Of a stretch of DNA of 64,000 nt, positions 7,783 to 16,126 are shown piece after piece. The position numbers and the translations under genes were made by a program. Position 1 is the stretch's first letter. Each line of letters starts with the position of its first letter. The stretch comes from G963691835 sp963691835 (GTDB lineage Bacteria > Pseudomonadota > Alphaproteobacteria > Thalassobaculales > Thalassobaculaceae), in NCBI GenBank assembly GCA_963691835.1, contig OY829383.1:868001-932000 (forward strand), read 5' to 3'. The notes below the pieces were generated by a model, which did not search any database, was not told the DNA's origin, and was given only the letters and a program-made list of their open reading frames with translations.

Positions 7783-10700
7783 TGGGTCTCTTCACCCGCA
7801 CCGCTCCCGACCAGGCATTTCGTCTCCCAAAGGGCGGCGCCATAGACCGGCACGCCCCCCTGCCCTTCACGTTCGACGGTAAACCGTATGTCGGCTACGA
7901 GGGAGACACGCTGGCCTCCGCCCTTGTGGCGAACGGGGTGCGTCTCGTGGGCCGGAGCTTCAAGTATCACCGCCCCCGCGGCATCTATTCCGCTGGCCCC
8001 GAAGAGCCGAACGCGTTGGTCGGTCTCCGCAGCGGTGGCCGGCAGGAGCCCAACACGCGGGCAACGGTGATCGAGCTTTTTTCAGGACTCGAGGCGCGAA
8101 GCCAGAACGCCTGGCCGTCTCTGGCACTCGACGTCATGGGACTGAACGACATCGCCTCCCCGGTCTTGGTCGCGGGCTTTTACTACAAGACCTTTATGGG
8201 CTTCCCGGGGTGGCATTTCTGGGAAGAGCGGATCCGGAAGGCCGCGGGTATGGGCTCGGCCGTGCATATCGCCGACCCGGACGTCTACGACAAAATGGCG
8301 GCCCATTGTGACGTGTTGATTGTCGGCGGCGGACCGGCCGGCCTCGCGGCCGCCCTGACGGCAGGCCGGGCCGGCGCCCGGGTCATTCTGGTGGACGAGA
8401 GCGACGCTCCCGGCGGCAGGCTGCGAAGCGAGCGCGAGACGCTGGACGGCGAAGCCGCCACGGATTGGGTCGCACAGACAGTTGCGGAATTGGCAAGTCT
8501 TCCAAACGTCCGGTTACTCACCAGGACGACCGCGTTCGGGTATTACGACGGAAACACCGTCGGGGCTGTGGAACGGCTGGGCGACCACTTGCCGGTACCC
8601 GCACCCCATACCGCGCGGCAAAGGATGTGGACGATCCGGGCCCGACGCGTCGTGATCGCCGCCGGTGCGACGGAACGACCGCTGGTCTTTGACGGAAATG
8701 ATAAGCCGGGCGTGATGATGGCCGGTGCTGTGCGCACCTACTTAAACCGCTTTGCGGCGAAGCCCGGGCAACGGGCGGTGGTGTTCGCAAACAATGACGA
8801 CGGATACCGAACGGCGCTCGACATGGCGGCGGCCGGGATGGATGTCCGGGGTGTGTTCGATACGCGCCGCCGGACCGGTGGCGCATGGCGGGACAAGGCG
8901 GAGGCTGCTGGAATTGAATGCCGCCCGGGGATGGCCGTCGTCCGGACCCACGGCTACCTGGACCTTGTCGGCGTGGATATCGCCCCGCTTGCGGAAGACG
9001 GTCAGACACTATCCGGAGACCCGAGCTTCATCTCCTGCGATCTGGTAGCAACGTCCGGTGGGTGGAGTCCGAACGTCCATCTCCACTGCCACGCGGGCGG
9101 ACGTCCTGTTTATGACGACGCCGTCGCGGGCTTTGTCCCTGGAACCTCAAGACAAGCGGAGACGAGTGTTGGCGCAGCGCGGGGCCGGTTCTCCACGACT
9201 GACGCCTTGTCGGACGGGGCCGCCGCCGCGCGGGACGCTTTGGAAGCCCTGGGAATGGCGCCCGCTTCCGTCGACCTTCCGGCAACAGAAGAGCTGGGCG
9301 TCTCGCCGATCCAGGCCATCTGGAGGGTACCCACCATCGGCGGCCGCAAGGGTAGGCGGTTCGTCGACCTCCAGGATGATGTCACCGCCTCCGACATCGA
9401 ACTCGCGCACCGGGAGGGATACGTCTCCGTCGAGCATCTGAAGCGCTACACAACCCTCGGCATGGGCACGGACCAGGGCAAGACGTCAAACATGAATGGC
9501 CACGCCATCCTGGCGGAGGAGCGGGGCCAGCCGATCGGCGAGGTTGGGACAACCATGTTCCGCCCGCCCTACACGCCCGTACCGATGGGGGTGCTCGCGG
9601 GCCGGGAACAAGGCGCGCATCTCGCTCCGACACGCCGATCCGCCATGCACGATTGGCACGCCGAAAACGGCGCCGTATTCGTCGAAGCGGGTCATTGGCT
9701 GCGGCCCCAGTACTATTTGAAGCCGGGCGAGAAGAAGTCCAAACGCGCCATGGATCGGGCGATCGAGGAGGAGACGCTCGCCGTCCGGTCGGCGGTCGGC
9801 ATGGTGGACGTCTCGACGCTCGGCAAGATCGACCTTCAAGGGCCAGATACCGCGGAGTTCCTCAACCGGCTTTACATCAACGGCTGGAAGACGCTGGCCG
9901 TCGGCAAAGCGCGCTATGGCATCATGCTGCGGGAAGACGGGATCGTCTTCGATGACGGCACCACCTCACGGCTGGGCGAGCATCATTATCTGATGACGAC
10001 CACGACTGCCCAGGCCGGGCGGATCATGGCCCATTTGGAAGAGTATCTTCAGATCCACTGGCCGGAGTTGAAGGTCTCCGCCACCTCGGTGACGGAGCAG
10101 TGGGCGGCCATGGCGCTTTCCGGGCCGAGGGCGAGAGACGTGCTGGCTGCCGCCGTTGAAGGGGCCGACATGTCGAACGAGGCCCTGCCTTTTATGGGGG
10201 TCGTCGAAGCGGAAGTGGCGGGCTGCCCCGTGAGGATCTTCCGCATCAGTTTCTCGGGGGAGTTGGCGTACGAGATCAACACCCCGGCCGACTATGGGAC
10301 CGACGTTTGGGAAGCCCTTATGGACGCGGGCCGCGATCACGGCATTCGTCCCTACGGCACGGAGGCGCTGTCCATCCTCCGGATCGAGAAAGGTCATGTT
10401 GCAGGCCCTGAATTGGACGGGCGGACAACGGCCGCTGATCTCGGTCTCGGTCGCATGGTCAGTTCCAAGAAACCCTTCATCGGCAGCGACTGGCTGGGTG
10501 TGGAGGGTCGCGCGGACGAAAACCGCCCATCTCTCGTGGGCCTCACCCCCGTTGACGGCAGGACACGCATCAAGGCGGGCGCCATTTTGGTGGAGGCGGA
10601 TCACAAGGACGGTCCAACCCCGATACCCAAAGCTGGATGGGTGTCCTCCAGCGCTTATCTGTCGCCCCATGTCGGGCAACCAATCGCGCTGGGCATGCTG

Positions 10701-10826
10701 ACCGGCGGCAAGGCGCGGTTGGGGGAGACCGTTTGGGCACTCTTCCCCCTCCGCAATCAAGCGGTCGAGGTCCGTGTTGTCGATCCGATCTTCATTGATC
10801 CCGACGGGAGTCGCCTTCATGACTGA
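7779..10826 (+). CDS. soxA: Sarcosine oxidase, alpha subunit
   Basis: A 1015-residue large subunit. An N-terminal ferredoxin-like domain (about residues 15-100, with GYEGDTLASALVANG and KYHRPRGIYSAGPEEP) is followed by an NAD-binding flavoprotein domain. VLIVGGGPAGLAAALTAGRA near residue 175 is its dinucleotide motif. The C-terminal 380 residues form a GcvT-like tetrahydrofolate-binding domain (VSTLGKIDLQGPDTAEFLNR). This is the full architecture and usual length. Folate binding lets the complex capture the methyl group as 5,10-methylene-THF. The start at 7779 (ATGATG) overlaps soxD; the second ATG at 7782 would also serve. Its end overlaps soxG by 8 bp. Confidence 0.95.
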   Translation: MMGLFTRTAPDQAFRLPKGGAIDRHAPLPFTFDGKPYVGYEGDTLASALVANGVRLVGRSFKYHRPRGIYSAGPEEPNALVGLRSGGRQEPNTRATVIELFSGLEARSQNAWPSLALDVMGLNDIASPVLVAGFYYKTFMGFPGWHFWEERIRKAAGMGSAVHIADPDVYDKMAAHCDVLIVGGGPAGLAAALTAGRAGARVILVDESDAPGGRLRSERETLDGEAATDWVAQTVAELASLPNVRLLTRTTAFGYYDGNTVGAVERLGDHLPVPAPHTARQRMWTIRARRVVIAAGATERPLVFDGNDKPGVMMAGAVRTYLNRFAAKPGQRAVVFANNDDGYRTALDMAAAGMDVRGVFDTRRRTGGAWRDKAEAAGIECRPGMAVVRTHGYLDLVGVDIAPLAEDGQTLSGDPSFISCDLVATSGGWSPNVHLHCHAGGRPVYDDAVAGFVPGTSRQAETSVGAARGRFSTTDALSDGAAAARDALEALGMAPASVDLPATEELGVSPIQAIWRVPTIGGRKGRRFVDLQDDVTASDIELAHREGYVSVEHLKRYTTLGMGTDQGKTSNMNGHAILAEERGQPIGEVGTTMFRPPYTPVPMGVLAGREQGAHLAPTRRSAMHDWHAENGAVFVEAGHWLRPQYYLKPGEKKSKRAMDRAIEEETLAVRSAVGMVDVSTLGKIDLQGPDTAEFLNRLYINGWKTLAVGKARYGIMLREDGIVFDDGTTSRLGEHHYLMTTTTAQAGRIMAHLEEYLQIHWPELKVSATSVTEQWAAMALSGPRARDVLAAAVEGADMSNEALPFMGVVEAEVAGCPVRIFRISFSGELAYEINTPADYGTDVWEALMDAGRDHGIRPYGTEALSILRIEKGHVAGPELDGRTTAADLGLGRMVSSKKPFIGSDWLGVEGRADENRPSLVGLTPVDGRTRIKAGAILVEADHKDGPTPIPKAGWVSSSAYLSPHVGQPIALGMLTGGKARLGETVWALFPLRNQAVEVRVVDPIFIDPDGSRLHD

Positions 10827-11457
10827 TGCCAGCGGCGATCTAAAACGCCCCGTGTCCCGGCGGTCCGCGTTGGCGTCCGTCCTGCAACCCGGCCGCTACG
10901 GCGCGGTGCGGCCCGGAGATCCCGGCGTTCGCCTGGCGGAGCGTCATCCCCTTTCCATGGTGCAGATCGAGGCGCGTGACGATGGGCTTGCCGCCCTCCT
11001 GGACCAAGCCGAGGAGATCCTGGGCGTCCGGCCACCGATGACCTTCGGCGGTACGGCGGGAGACGGCCAGCCGCGCATTCTCTGGTCCGGTCCCCGGCGG
11101 TGGCTGGTGGTGGAACCGCATGGCCGGGACCTTTTCCAGACCCTCAGGCCCGGGCTGACCGCGCCCGAAACGGCCGTTGTCGACCTGTCCTCGGGCCGAA
11201 GCGCGTTCAGGCTCTCGGGCCTCAATGCGCGCGATGTCCTGGCCAAAGGCACGTCGATCGACACTCACCCCGACAAGCTTGGGTCCAATAGGGTCGCCAT
11301 GACGTCTCTCTTCCACATATCGGTGTTGATCGATTGCCGGGAGGCCAACGCAACCGTACCGATCTACGACCTCTATGCCGCGCGAGGGTACGCCGTCGCC
11401 CTTTGGGAAAGCCTGACGGACGCCGCCGCAGAATATGGCTATGCCGTCGACGGATGA
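10819..11457 (+). CDS. soxG: Sarcosine oxidase, gamma subunit
   Basis: A 212-residue gamma subunit with weak similarity to the GcvT fold. The N-terminus (SALASVLQPGRYG) and the block WSGPRRWLVVEPHG, then VVDLSSGRSAFRLSGLNARDVLAKG, are the SoxG pattern. HPDKLGSNRVAMTSLFHISV and a C-terminal segment ending YAVALWESLTDAAAEYGY also fit. The start lies within the last codons of soxA. The frame of the DUF1971 gene begins inside its 3' end (23 bp overlap), extending the operon by one gene. The subunit is structural and sits next to the folate domain. Confidence 0.9.
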   Translation: MTDASGDLKRPVSRRSALASVLQPGRYGAVRPGDPGVRLAERHPLSMVQIEARDDGLAALLDQAEEILGVRPPMTFGGTAGDGQPRILWSGPRRWLVVEPHGRDLFQTLRPGLTAPETAVVDLSSGRSAFRLSGLNARDVLAKGTSIDTHPDKLGSNRVAMTSLFHISVLIDCREANATVPIYDLYAARGYAVALWESLTDAAAEYGYAVDG

Positions 11458-11740
11458 TCTCCCGCCCGGTTTCCGGACACTTCCGGAGACGGTGACGGCT
11501 TACAAGAGAACCCCGACATTCACGGAAGCGACCGTGCCGGCGGCGTTGCGCGAAGATCATTCGACGAAGCCGGGGACCTGGGGCGTGATCCGCGTCCAAT
11601 CCGGAACCTTGATCTATGCGCTGGCGACCGGGGAGACCATGACTCTCTCCGAGGATTGTCTCGGAGTCATCGAGCCGGAAGTCCCGCACCGGGTGATCCC
11701 CGACGGGCCGGTCTCGTTCTTTGTGGAGTTCTACCGTTAG
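11435..11740 (+). CDS. DUF1971 (YeaR/TehB N-terminal-like) cupin-type protein
   Basis: A 101-residue DUF1971 protein. The core TPTFTEATVPAALREDHSTK, followed by PGTWGVIRVQSGTLIYAL and PEVPHRVIPDGPVSFFVEFY, matches the small beta-barrel family found alone as YeaR in Escherichia coli and at the N-terminus of some TehB proteins. YeaR is nitrate/nitrite-inducible and its biochemical role is not settled. Here the gene overlaps soxG by 23 bp, so it is the fifth cistron of the sarcosine oxidase operon. An ATG at 11441 is an alternative start. A link to peroxide or formaldehyde stress from sarcosine oxidation is only an inference from position. Confidence 0.8.
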   Translation: MAMPSTDDLPPGFRTLPETVTAYKRTPTFTEATVPAALREDHSTKPGTWGVIRVQSGTLIYALATGETMTLSEDCLGVIEPEVPHRVIPDGPVSFFVEFYR

Positions 11741-11746
11741 GCGGGA

Positions 11747-11986
11747 TCAGCCGCGGCGGTCATTCCGGTCGCGCGGCACGTAGGCGCCAGTCTCGCTATC
11801 CTGAACCAAGTCGACAACGCCCGGTTCCTGCTCCCGCCGGTCGGCCGTGCCGCCTTTCGGTGCAGAGTCCTCGGGATGCTTTTGCCGCCGGGCCTGATCC
11901 AAGCGGTTGATCAGCTTGAAGCCGTACCAGACAGCACCAAGGATCGCGACGAGCGTGATGATTTTGGAGAGCGAGAATCCGAACAT
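11747..11986 (-). CDS. Small single-pass membrane protein
   Basis: A 79-residue protein with one N-terminal transmembrane helix (about residues 6-24, LSKIITLVAILGAVWYGFKL), a basic stretch, a polar linker, and a tail VVDLVQDSETGAYVPRDR. The tail resembles the end of PP0621-like small proteins, which normally carry a two-cysteine knuckle before GxYV; both cysteines are missing here. It converges on the sox operon with only 6 bp between the ends. No function is known. Confidence 0.55.
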   Translation of the reverse strand: MFGFSLSKIITLVAILGAVWYGFKLINRLDQARRQKHPEDSAPKGGTADRREQEPGVVDLVQDSETGAYVPRDRNDRRG

Positions 11987-12068
11987 GTCCCCCTTCTAGC
12001 CCAAGCCTATCGCGAGGAAAACCATCTCAGCGCTTGTGTTTGGCGCAGCGGGCGATAAATCGGATGAT

Positions 12069-12749
12069 ATGATAGCCGTACCCGCATCACCGTCGCTTGC
12101 CTCACCCGGTACCGGCGGCCACCCGCCGCCGACGCGCCAGCTTCCCCCGCTCACGGAGGCAGAAAAGGCCGTAACACTCGCTGAGACCATGATGGCGCGC
12201 CCAACTGGCCCGCTGTTCGTCTTCGGGTATGGCTCGCTGATCTGGAACCCCTGCTTCGAGGCACGCGAGTCCCGATGTGCGGTTTTGCCGGGCTGGCGGC
12301 GGCGAACCTGTCTTTGGACGGTCGGGGCGAGAGGATCACCAGAAGCACCCGGCCTCTTCTTCGCCCTGGACGGAGACGATGACGCATCATGCGATGGCGT
12401 GGCTTTGGGCATTAGTGAAGAGACGGCGGAGGCGGATCTTCGGGCCTTGTGGGACCGGGAGATGCATGCCGGCGTCTATGTCGCCCGATGGCTGCCCGTC
12501 GACACACCTGATGGCCGGGTGACGGCGCTGGCCTTCACGGTCCGCCACGATCATCCCCAGTTCGCGGGGGATCTGCCGGTGAATTCGGCGGCCCGATACA
12601 TCCATCGCGCTGTTGGCCGGTTCGGACCGTGCGCCGAGTACTACCGGGCGACTTACGAGCATCTGCGCGACCTTGGCTTGGACGACCCGGATCTGGCAGC
12701 CGTTATCCGGGCTCTGGATGAGATAGACGCCGCCAATCCGCCAGAGTGA
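12069..12749 (+). CDS. ChaC-like gamma-glutamylcyclotransferase
   Basis: A protein of about 226 residues of the ChaC family, which cleaves glutathione to 5-oxoproline and Cys-Gly in the cytoplasm. FVFGYGSLIWNPCF is the signature substrate loop, and ALWDREMHAGVY carries the family's catalytic glutamate context. VNSAARYIHRAVGRFGPCAEY near the C-terminus is also conserved. The start is uncertain: ATG at 12069 is used, while 12036 or the double ATG near 12189 are possible because the first 40 residues are low-complexity. The 3' end overlaps the convergent GNAT gene by 47 bp. Confidence 0.85.
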   Translation: MIAVPASPSLASPGTGGHPPPTRQLPPLTEAEKAVTLAETMMARPTGPLFVFGYGSLIWNPCFEARESRCAVLPGWRRRTCLWTVGARGSPEAPGLFFALDGDDDASCDGVALGISEETAEADLRALWDREMHAGVYVARWLPVDTPDGRVTALAFTVRHDHPQFAGDLPVNSAARYIHRAVGRFGPCAEYYRATYEHLRDLGLDDPDLAAVIRALDEIDAANPPE

Positions 12750-13257
12750 TCCTGTATCGGACCACTGTGAGCGGGCGGCCGGGCACTTCGATGGACTGCT
12801 CGAACGCCATGCCGATCTTCTCCAGCACCCGGTGTGATACAGCGTTGTCCCCTCGGGACCAGCCCACGATGTCCTGCAATCCAAGCGGCCCGAACCCATA
12901 CCGAAGACAGGCCGAAGCGCCCTCTGTCGCGTATCCCCGGCCGCGATACGCCGGAAAGAATCCGTAGCTGATCTCCACCTCGCCATCCTCTTCCCGGCGG
13001 CGGAGACCGCATTCTCCGATGAAGTCCCCCGTCGCCCGCTCGATCACGGCGTAGAGACCGAAGCCCTCCCGCGCCCAGTGCTCAAGGATCACGTCGAACG
13101 CCGCACTCGCCGCATCCCGGTCGCGAACCCCATACTTACGGATCGCCATGACCTCCGGTGAGCCGTAATAGGCAATCATGGTCTCCCGGTCGGTCTCGTC
13201 GAATGGCCGGAGATGGAGGTTCGGAGTTTCGATCCCATCGGCGCCGGGCGTGCTCAT
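12703..13257 (-). CDS. GNAT-family N-acetyltransferase (RimJ/RimL type)
   Basis: A 184-residue acetyltransferase. The N-terminal TPNLHLRPFDETDRE, central FIGECGLRRREEDGEVEISY, and the acetyl-CoA motif A segment FFPAYRGRGYATEGASACL (RGxGYA type) followed by NAVSHRVLEKIGM are the RimJ/RimL-like pattern. These enzymes acetylate protein N-termini, amino acids or small amines; the substrate is not predictable here. The gene starts at the last base of the neighbouring FAD oxidoreductase frame (both at 13257), so the pair is probably cotranscribed. Its 3' end crosses 47 bp into the ChaC-like gene on the other strand. Confidence 0.85.
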   Translation of the reverse strand: MSTPGADGIETPNLHLRPFDETDRETMIAYYGSPEVMAIRKYGVRDRDAASAAFDVILEHWAREGFGLYAVIERATGDFIGECGLRRREEDGEVEISYGFFPAYRGRGYATEGASACLRYGFGPLGLQDIVGWSRGDNAVSHRVLEKIGMAFEQSIEVPGRPLTVVRYRITLADWRRLSHPEPG

Positions 13258-14645
13258 TAGGTCAGTTCCTGAGCATCGGCACGGCGGAACAACAGCATGC
13301 GCGCCCGGGCCACCCGCTTCAGCAGGCCGTGCGCCGGTATCTCCTTTGGCTGCGTCAGCGGCACGGGCAGCTCTCTGTCTTCAACCGTCTCCCGAACCAT
13401 GCCCGCGAGGATGGGCCCCATGGCACTGGCCAAAGCGACCCCACGTCCATTGCATCCCATCCAGGCGACAACCCCGGGCGCCAGACGGTGAAGACGCGGC
13501 AGGAAATCCGTGGTCGCGGAGATCTCCCCACTCCACACATAGTCGAAAGTCACCTCGCCCAGTTGCAGGAACGCCGCTTTAAGCCGAGCACCGACGATCT
13601 CCGGGATCCGGCGGTCCGTATCGTGACCCATGACCAGTGTCGCACCACTGACCAGGCGTCCGTCGTCGTCGAACCGGCAGAATTGAAGGTCGCCCCTTGT
13701 GTCGGAGAATGCCGCTCCGCTCGGCATGATCGTTTTCCGGATGTTGTCCGATATCGGCGCGGTCGCCGTCTGCCAGTTGGTCACGGGCATGATGCTCCGC
13801 CGAAGGCCCGGCCAAAGATCATCCGAGTAGGCGTTCGTGGCCAAAACGACCCGGTTTGCCAAGACCGAGCCCTTTGCCGCCCGAACCCGCCACCGGTCCC
13901 CAGACTCCTCAATCGCGATGACGGGGCTACCCGTATGAACGATCGCCCCCGCTTCCGTTGCCGCTTTGGCAAGCCCTCTGGCGTAGGCGAGCGGGTTTAC
14001 CGTGCCGCCAGTGTTGGCGATCCATCCCCCGAACCAAGCCTCACTCCCCAGCCGGGCCGCCGTTTCCGCACGGGAGAGAAGGGCCACGTCGGCCCCCCGC
14101 CGTCCCCACTGCTCCACCCGCTTCTCCGCAACCTTCATCCGTCCGGGCGTGTGAACCGGCTGAATCCATCCCACCTGCTTACCGGCCCGCTCCATCCCAT
14201 GCCGCCGGATGAGATCAAAAACAAAGCCGGCGGAATCTCGAATCAGGGCAACTGCCCGTTCACCCGTCTCCGAGCCGAAAGCGGCGACAATCTCATCAGG
14301 GTCGGGCTTGGACAGGGTCGGGATGACAAGCCCGTTGTTCCGGCCAGATGCTCCCCAGCCGATCTCTTTGGCCTCCAACACCCGGACGGTGAGGTGCGGT
14401 GCCAAGTGAAGGGCCGTCGACAGACCCGTGAAGCCGCCGCCAACCACAACGACGTCCGCCTCTACATCTTCGGTAAGAGGGGTCGTCCCGATCGGCGCAG
14501 GAGCGGTCGCGGCCCATAGGGAGGGAGGCAGGTGCTCAACCGGCCGCCCGGCGGCATCCACGCCGTGATGGTTTTCCGCCACTTGCTTCTCCCGAACCTC
14601 GATCGCTAGCTTAGGGCCGAGCTTAGAGCCCGTCCACAAAGTCAT
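13257..14645 (-). CDS. FAD-dependent oxidoreductase (DadA/PuuB-like amine or amino-acid oxidase)
   Basis: A 462-residue DAO-fold flavoenzyme. ADVVVVGGGFTGLSTALHLA (about residues 63-82) binds FAD, GWGASGRNNGLVIP is the flavin loop typical of gamma-glutamylputrescine oxidase relatives, and GCNGRGVALASAMGPILAGM is the C-terminal flavin motif. Substrates are likely a secondary or primary amine or an amino acid. The frame opens at an ATG at 14645 that lies inside the terminal repeat of the IS element, so the first six residues are IS-encoded. A GTG at 14561 (VDAAGRPVEHLPPS) is an alternative native start. The IS has therefore either replaced the original N-terminus or sits in the leader; expression may now depend on the IS. 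Confidence 0.85.
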   Translation of the reverse strand: MTLWTGSKLGPKLAIEVREKQVAENHHGVDAAGRPVEHLPPSLWAATAPAPIGTTPLTEDVEADVVVVGGGFTGLSTALHLAPHLTVRVLEAKEIGWGASGRNNGLVIPTLSKPDPDEIVAAFGSETGERAVALIRDSAGFVFDLIRRHGMERAGKQVGWIQPVHTPGRMKVAEKRVEQWGRRGADVALLSRAETAARLGSEAWFGGWIANTGGTVNPLAYARGLAKAATEAGAIVHTGSPVIAIEESGDRWRVRAAKGSVLANRVVLATNAYSDDLWPGLRRSIMPVTNWQTATAPISDNIRKTIMPSGAAFSDTRGDLQFCRFDDDGRLVSGATLVMGHDTDRRIPEIVGARLKAAFLQLGEVTFDYVWSGEISATTDFLPRLHRLAPGVVAWMGCNGRGVALASAMGPILAGMVRETVEDRELPVPLTQPKEIPAHGLLKRVARARMLLFRRADAQELT

Positions 14646-15558
14646 TGAATCGTTGGAATCGTTTGTGATTCACTATCTTGTAGCGATTGATGAGGGAGCT
14701 ACCAGATGTGGACGAAAGAAAACCGTGCCCGTTATGAGCGCCGGGGCCTTCGGTACCCGAGTGATCTGACGGACGAAGAGTGGTCGGTTCTGGCGCCGTT
14801 GATCCCGCCGGCCCGGCATGGCGGCCGCAAGCGGTCGGTTGACGTTCGCGCGGTGATCAATGGCTTGCTCTATGTTCTGGAGACCGGCTGCCCGTGGCGC
14901 CATTTGCCGAAGGACTTTCCGCCGAAGAGCACGGTGCATGGGTATTTCGATCTGTGGGCCTGGGACGGCACGCTCGAGCGGATGCACGATACGCTCTATG
15001 TGGCGTTGCGCGAGGCGGAAGGCCGAGAGGGGCAACCGAGCGCCGCGATTATCGACAGCCAAAGCGCCAAATCGGCGCAAAAAGGGGGGCGTCGCTTGAC
15101 CCGATCGGCTATGACGCGGGCAAGAAGACGCGCGGCGTGAAGCGCCACATCCTCACTGACCATGGCGGACTGCTGCTCACGGCGGTGGTGCATCCAGCCG
15201 ACATTCAGGACCGCGACGGCGCGGCCTTGGTTTTGAGCAAGCGGGTGCGGCGACGGTTTCCATTCATCGAGGTGGTCTTCGCCGATGCCGGCTACCAGGG
15301 GCCGAAAGCCGCCAAGGCGGTGGCCAAGACCGGGCCCTGGCGGCTGGAAATCATCAAGCGGAGCGACGGCGCCAAGGGCTTCATGGTGCAGGCCAAGCGC
15401 TGGATCGTCGAACGCACGCTGGCCTGGATCTCGCGCAACCGAAGGCTCGCCCGAGACTTCGAGGCGCGGGCGCGAACCGCCACCGCCTTCATCTACCTCG
15501 CCATGATCAAGATCATGGTACGCCGCTTGAAACAAACATGAACTTTATGGACGGACTC
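14626..15558 (+). mobile_element. IS5-family insertion sequence (IS427-like)
   Basis: A 933-bp element bounded by imperfect terminal inverted repeats, GAGCCCGTCCACAAAGT at the left and the complement of GAGTCCGTCCATAAAGT at the right. A TA dinucleotide flanks each end (14624-14625 and 15559-15560), fitting a 2-bp target duplication. It encodes one transposase in two frames joined by a -1 shift. The arrangement is typical of the IS427 group of IS5. It sits between a flavoenzyme gene and a plasmid-like block. Confidence 0.88.
14706..15541 (+). CDS. IS5-family transposase, -1 frameshift product
   Basis: Two overlapping frames encode one DDE transposase. The first (14706-15140) starts MWTKENRARYERRG and holds the DUF4096-type N-terminal domain ending at AAIIDSQSAKSAQKGG, with the first catalytic Asp in IIDSQ. 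The second frame (-1; ends at 15541) continues GYDAGKKTRGVKRHIL, VVFADAGYQG (second Asp) and WIVERTLAWISRNRRLARDF (catalytic Glu). The join lies at a run of five A and six G at 15079-15089, a slippery site of the kind used for programmed -1 frameshifting in this group. If the shift occurs, the protein is complete (about 278 residues) and the element may be active. Confidence 0.88.
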
Positions 15559-15636
15559 TAAGGTCAGGAAGATATCGCGTGGATCTATGACGATTGAATC
15601 GTCATCATCCAGTAGTTCATCGAAATCTATCGGCAT
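15559..15636 (-). pseudogene. N-terminal fragment of a gene cut by the IS
   Basis: Starting at ATG 15636, with GGAAG a few bases upstream, 26 codons read MPIDFDELLDDDDSIVIDPR then DIFLTL before running into the IS end. The acidic start followed by a xPRDIFxxL segment resembles the N-terminus of some plasmid-borne DEAD/DEAH helicase-like proteins, but that is a weak recollection. No continuation appears across the IS: the flavoenzyme on the other side is unrelated and out of frame. This suggests that a deletion or recombination accompanied or followed the insertion. Confidence 0.45.
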
Positions 15637-15871
15637 TACTTTCTTCCCGTCCGTTTTAATCGTTTTTTTACCCGAACACGCGCAGAAGGCGTGCAATGAT
15701 AAGTGTATTTCAGAGATATACCACTTTAACGCTATAAATCGAAGAAAATAGAAAAATGTCGACCGTTTCAAGAGTGTCGATCGGTGCCCACCCCCGGACT
15801 GGGCTGTCGTCAACCGAACCCCGCTTTAGCGCGTTTCGGCCATTCGGCTTCCATCCCTCGCGCGTTCTGAC

Positions 15872-15900
15872 GGTCAGCCATTCGGCTGGCCTTTTTGTTT
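15872..15900 (+). terminator. Rho-independent terminator
   Basis: An 8-bp stem GGTCAGCC / GGCTGGCC (one G-T pair) with ATTC loop is followed by TTTTTGTTT. No complete plus-strand gene ends just before it, so it may insulate the antirestriction gene or be a relic of the parent plasmid. Confidence 0.7.
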
Positions 15901-16082
15901 CTGATTGATCGGGGCCTGCGGCCCCATCCTCCGTCAAGGCCAAGACCCTTCGGGCGTTGCCCGGCGGTGTCCCCGGCCTTCCGCACCTCCTTCGCCTATG
16001 GCTTCGGAGCCTTGTGCAGGCCGGGCGATCCCCCTCCGCCGGTCATCGGCCTTGACGGCATCCCCCCGCTCATTGGCGCGGG

Positions 16083-16116
16083 CCTAGTCGGTTGCGTATG
16101 CGCAACCCAAACTAGG
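16083..16116 (+). promoter_or_regulatory. Leader hairpin overlapping ardC ribosome binding site
   Basis: CCTAGT (16083) pairs with ACTAGG (16111-16116) around an inner 7-bp stem GGTTGCG / CGCAACC with a TATG loop. The 3' arm ends in the AGG of the AGGAGAAA ribosome binding site of the gene starting at 16127, so folding could hide it. Confidence 0.5.
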
Positions 16117-16126
16117 AGAAAGATCA

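Larger units (their letters stand above)
15637..16126 (+). other. Intergenic leader between gene fragment and ardC-like gene
   Basis: About 490 bp without a coding region. It holds an AT-rich part (15650-15760), likely the promoter of the truncated minus-strand gene, then a terminator (15872-15900), a short GGGGCC-TGC-GGCCCC hairpin near 15913-15927, and a leader hairpin at 16083-16116. Confidence 0.5.

Noticed and set aside
13158..14519. 453-residue plus-strand frame opposite the FAD oxidoreductase
   Set aside because: It is a shadow of the flavoenzyme gene, with Arg/Pro-rich sequence and no motif.
15559..15640. Idea that the 26-codon fragment and the FAD oxidoreductase were one gene split by the IS
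   Set aside because: Removing the IS and one TA copy gives an out-of-frame join with an early stop, and the two sequences look unrelated.
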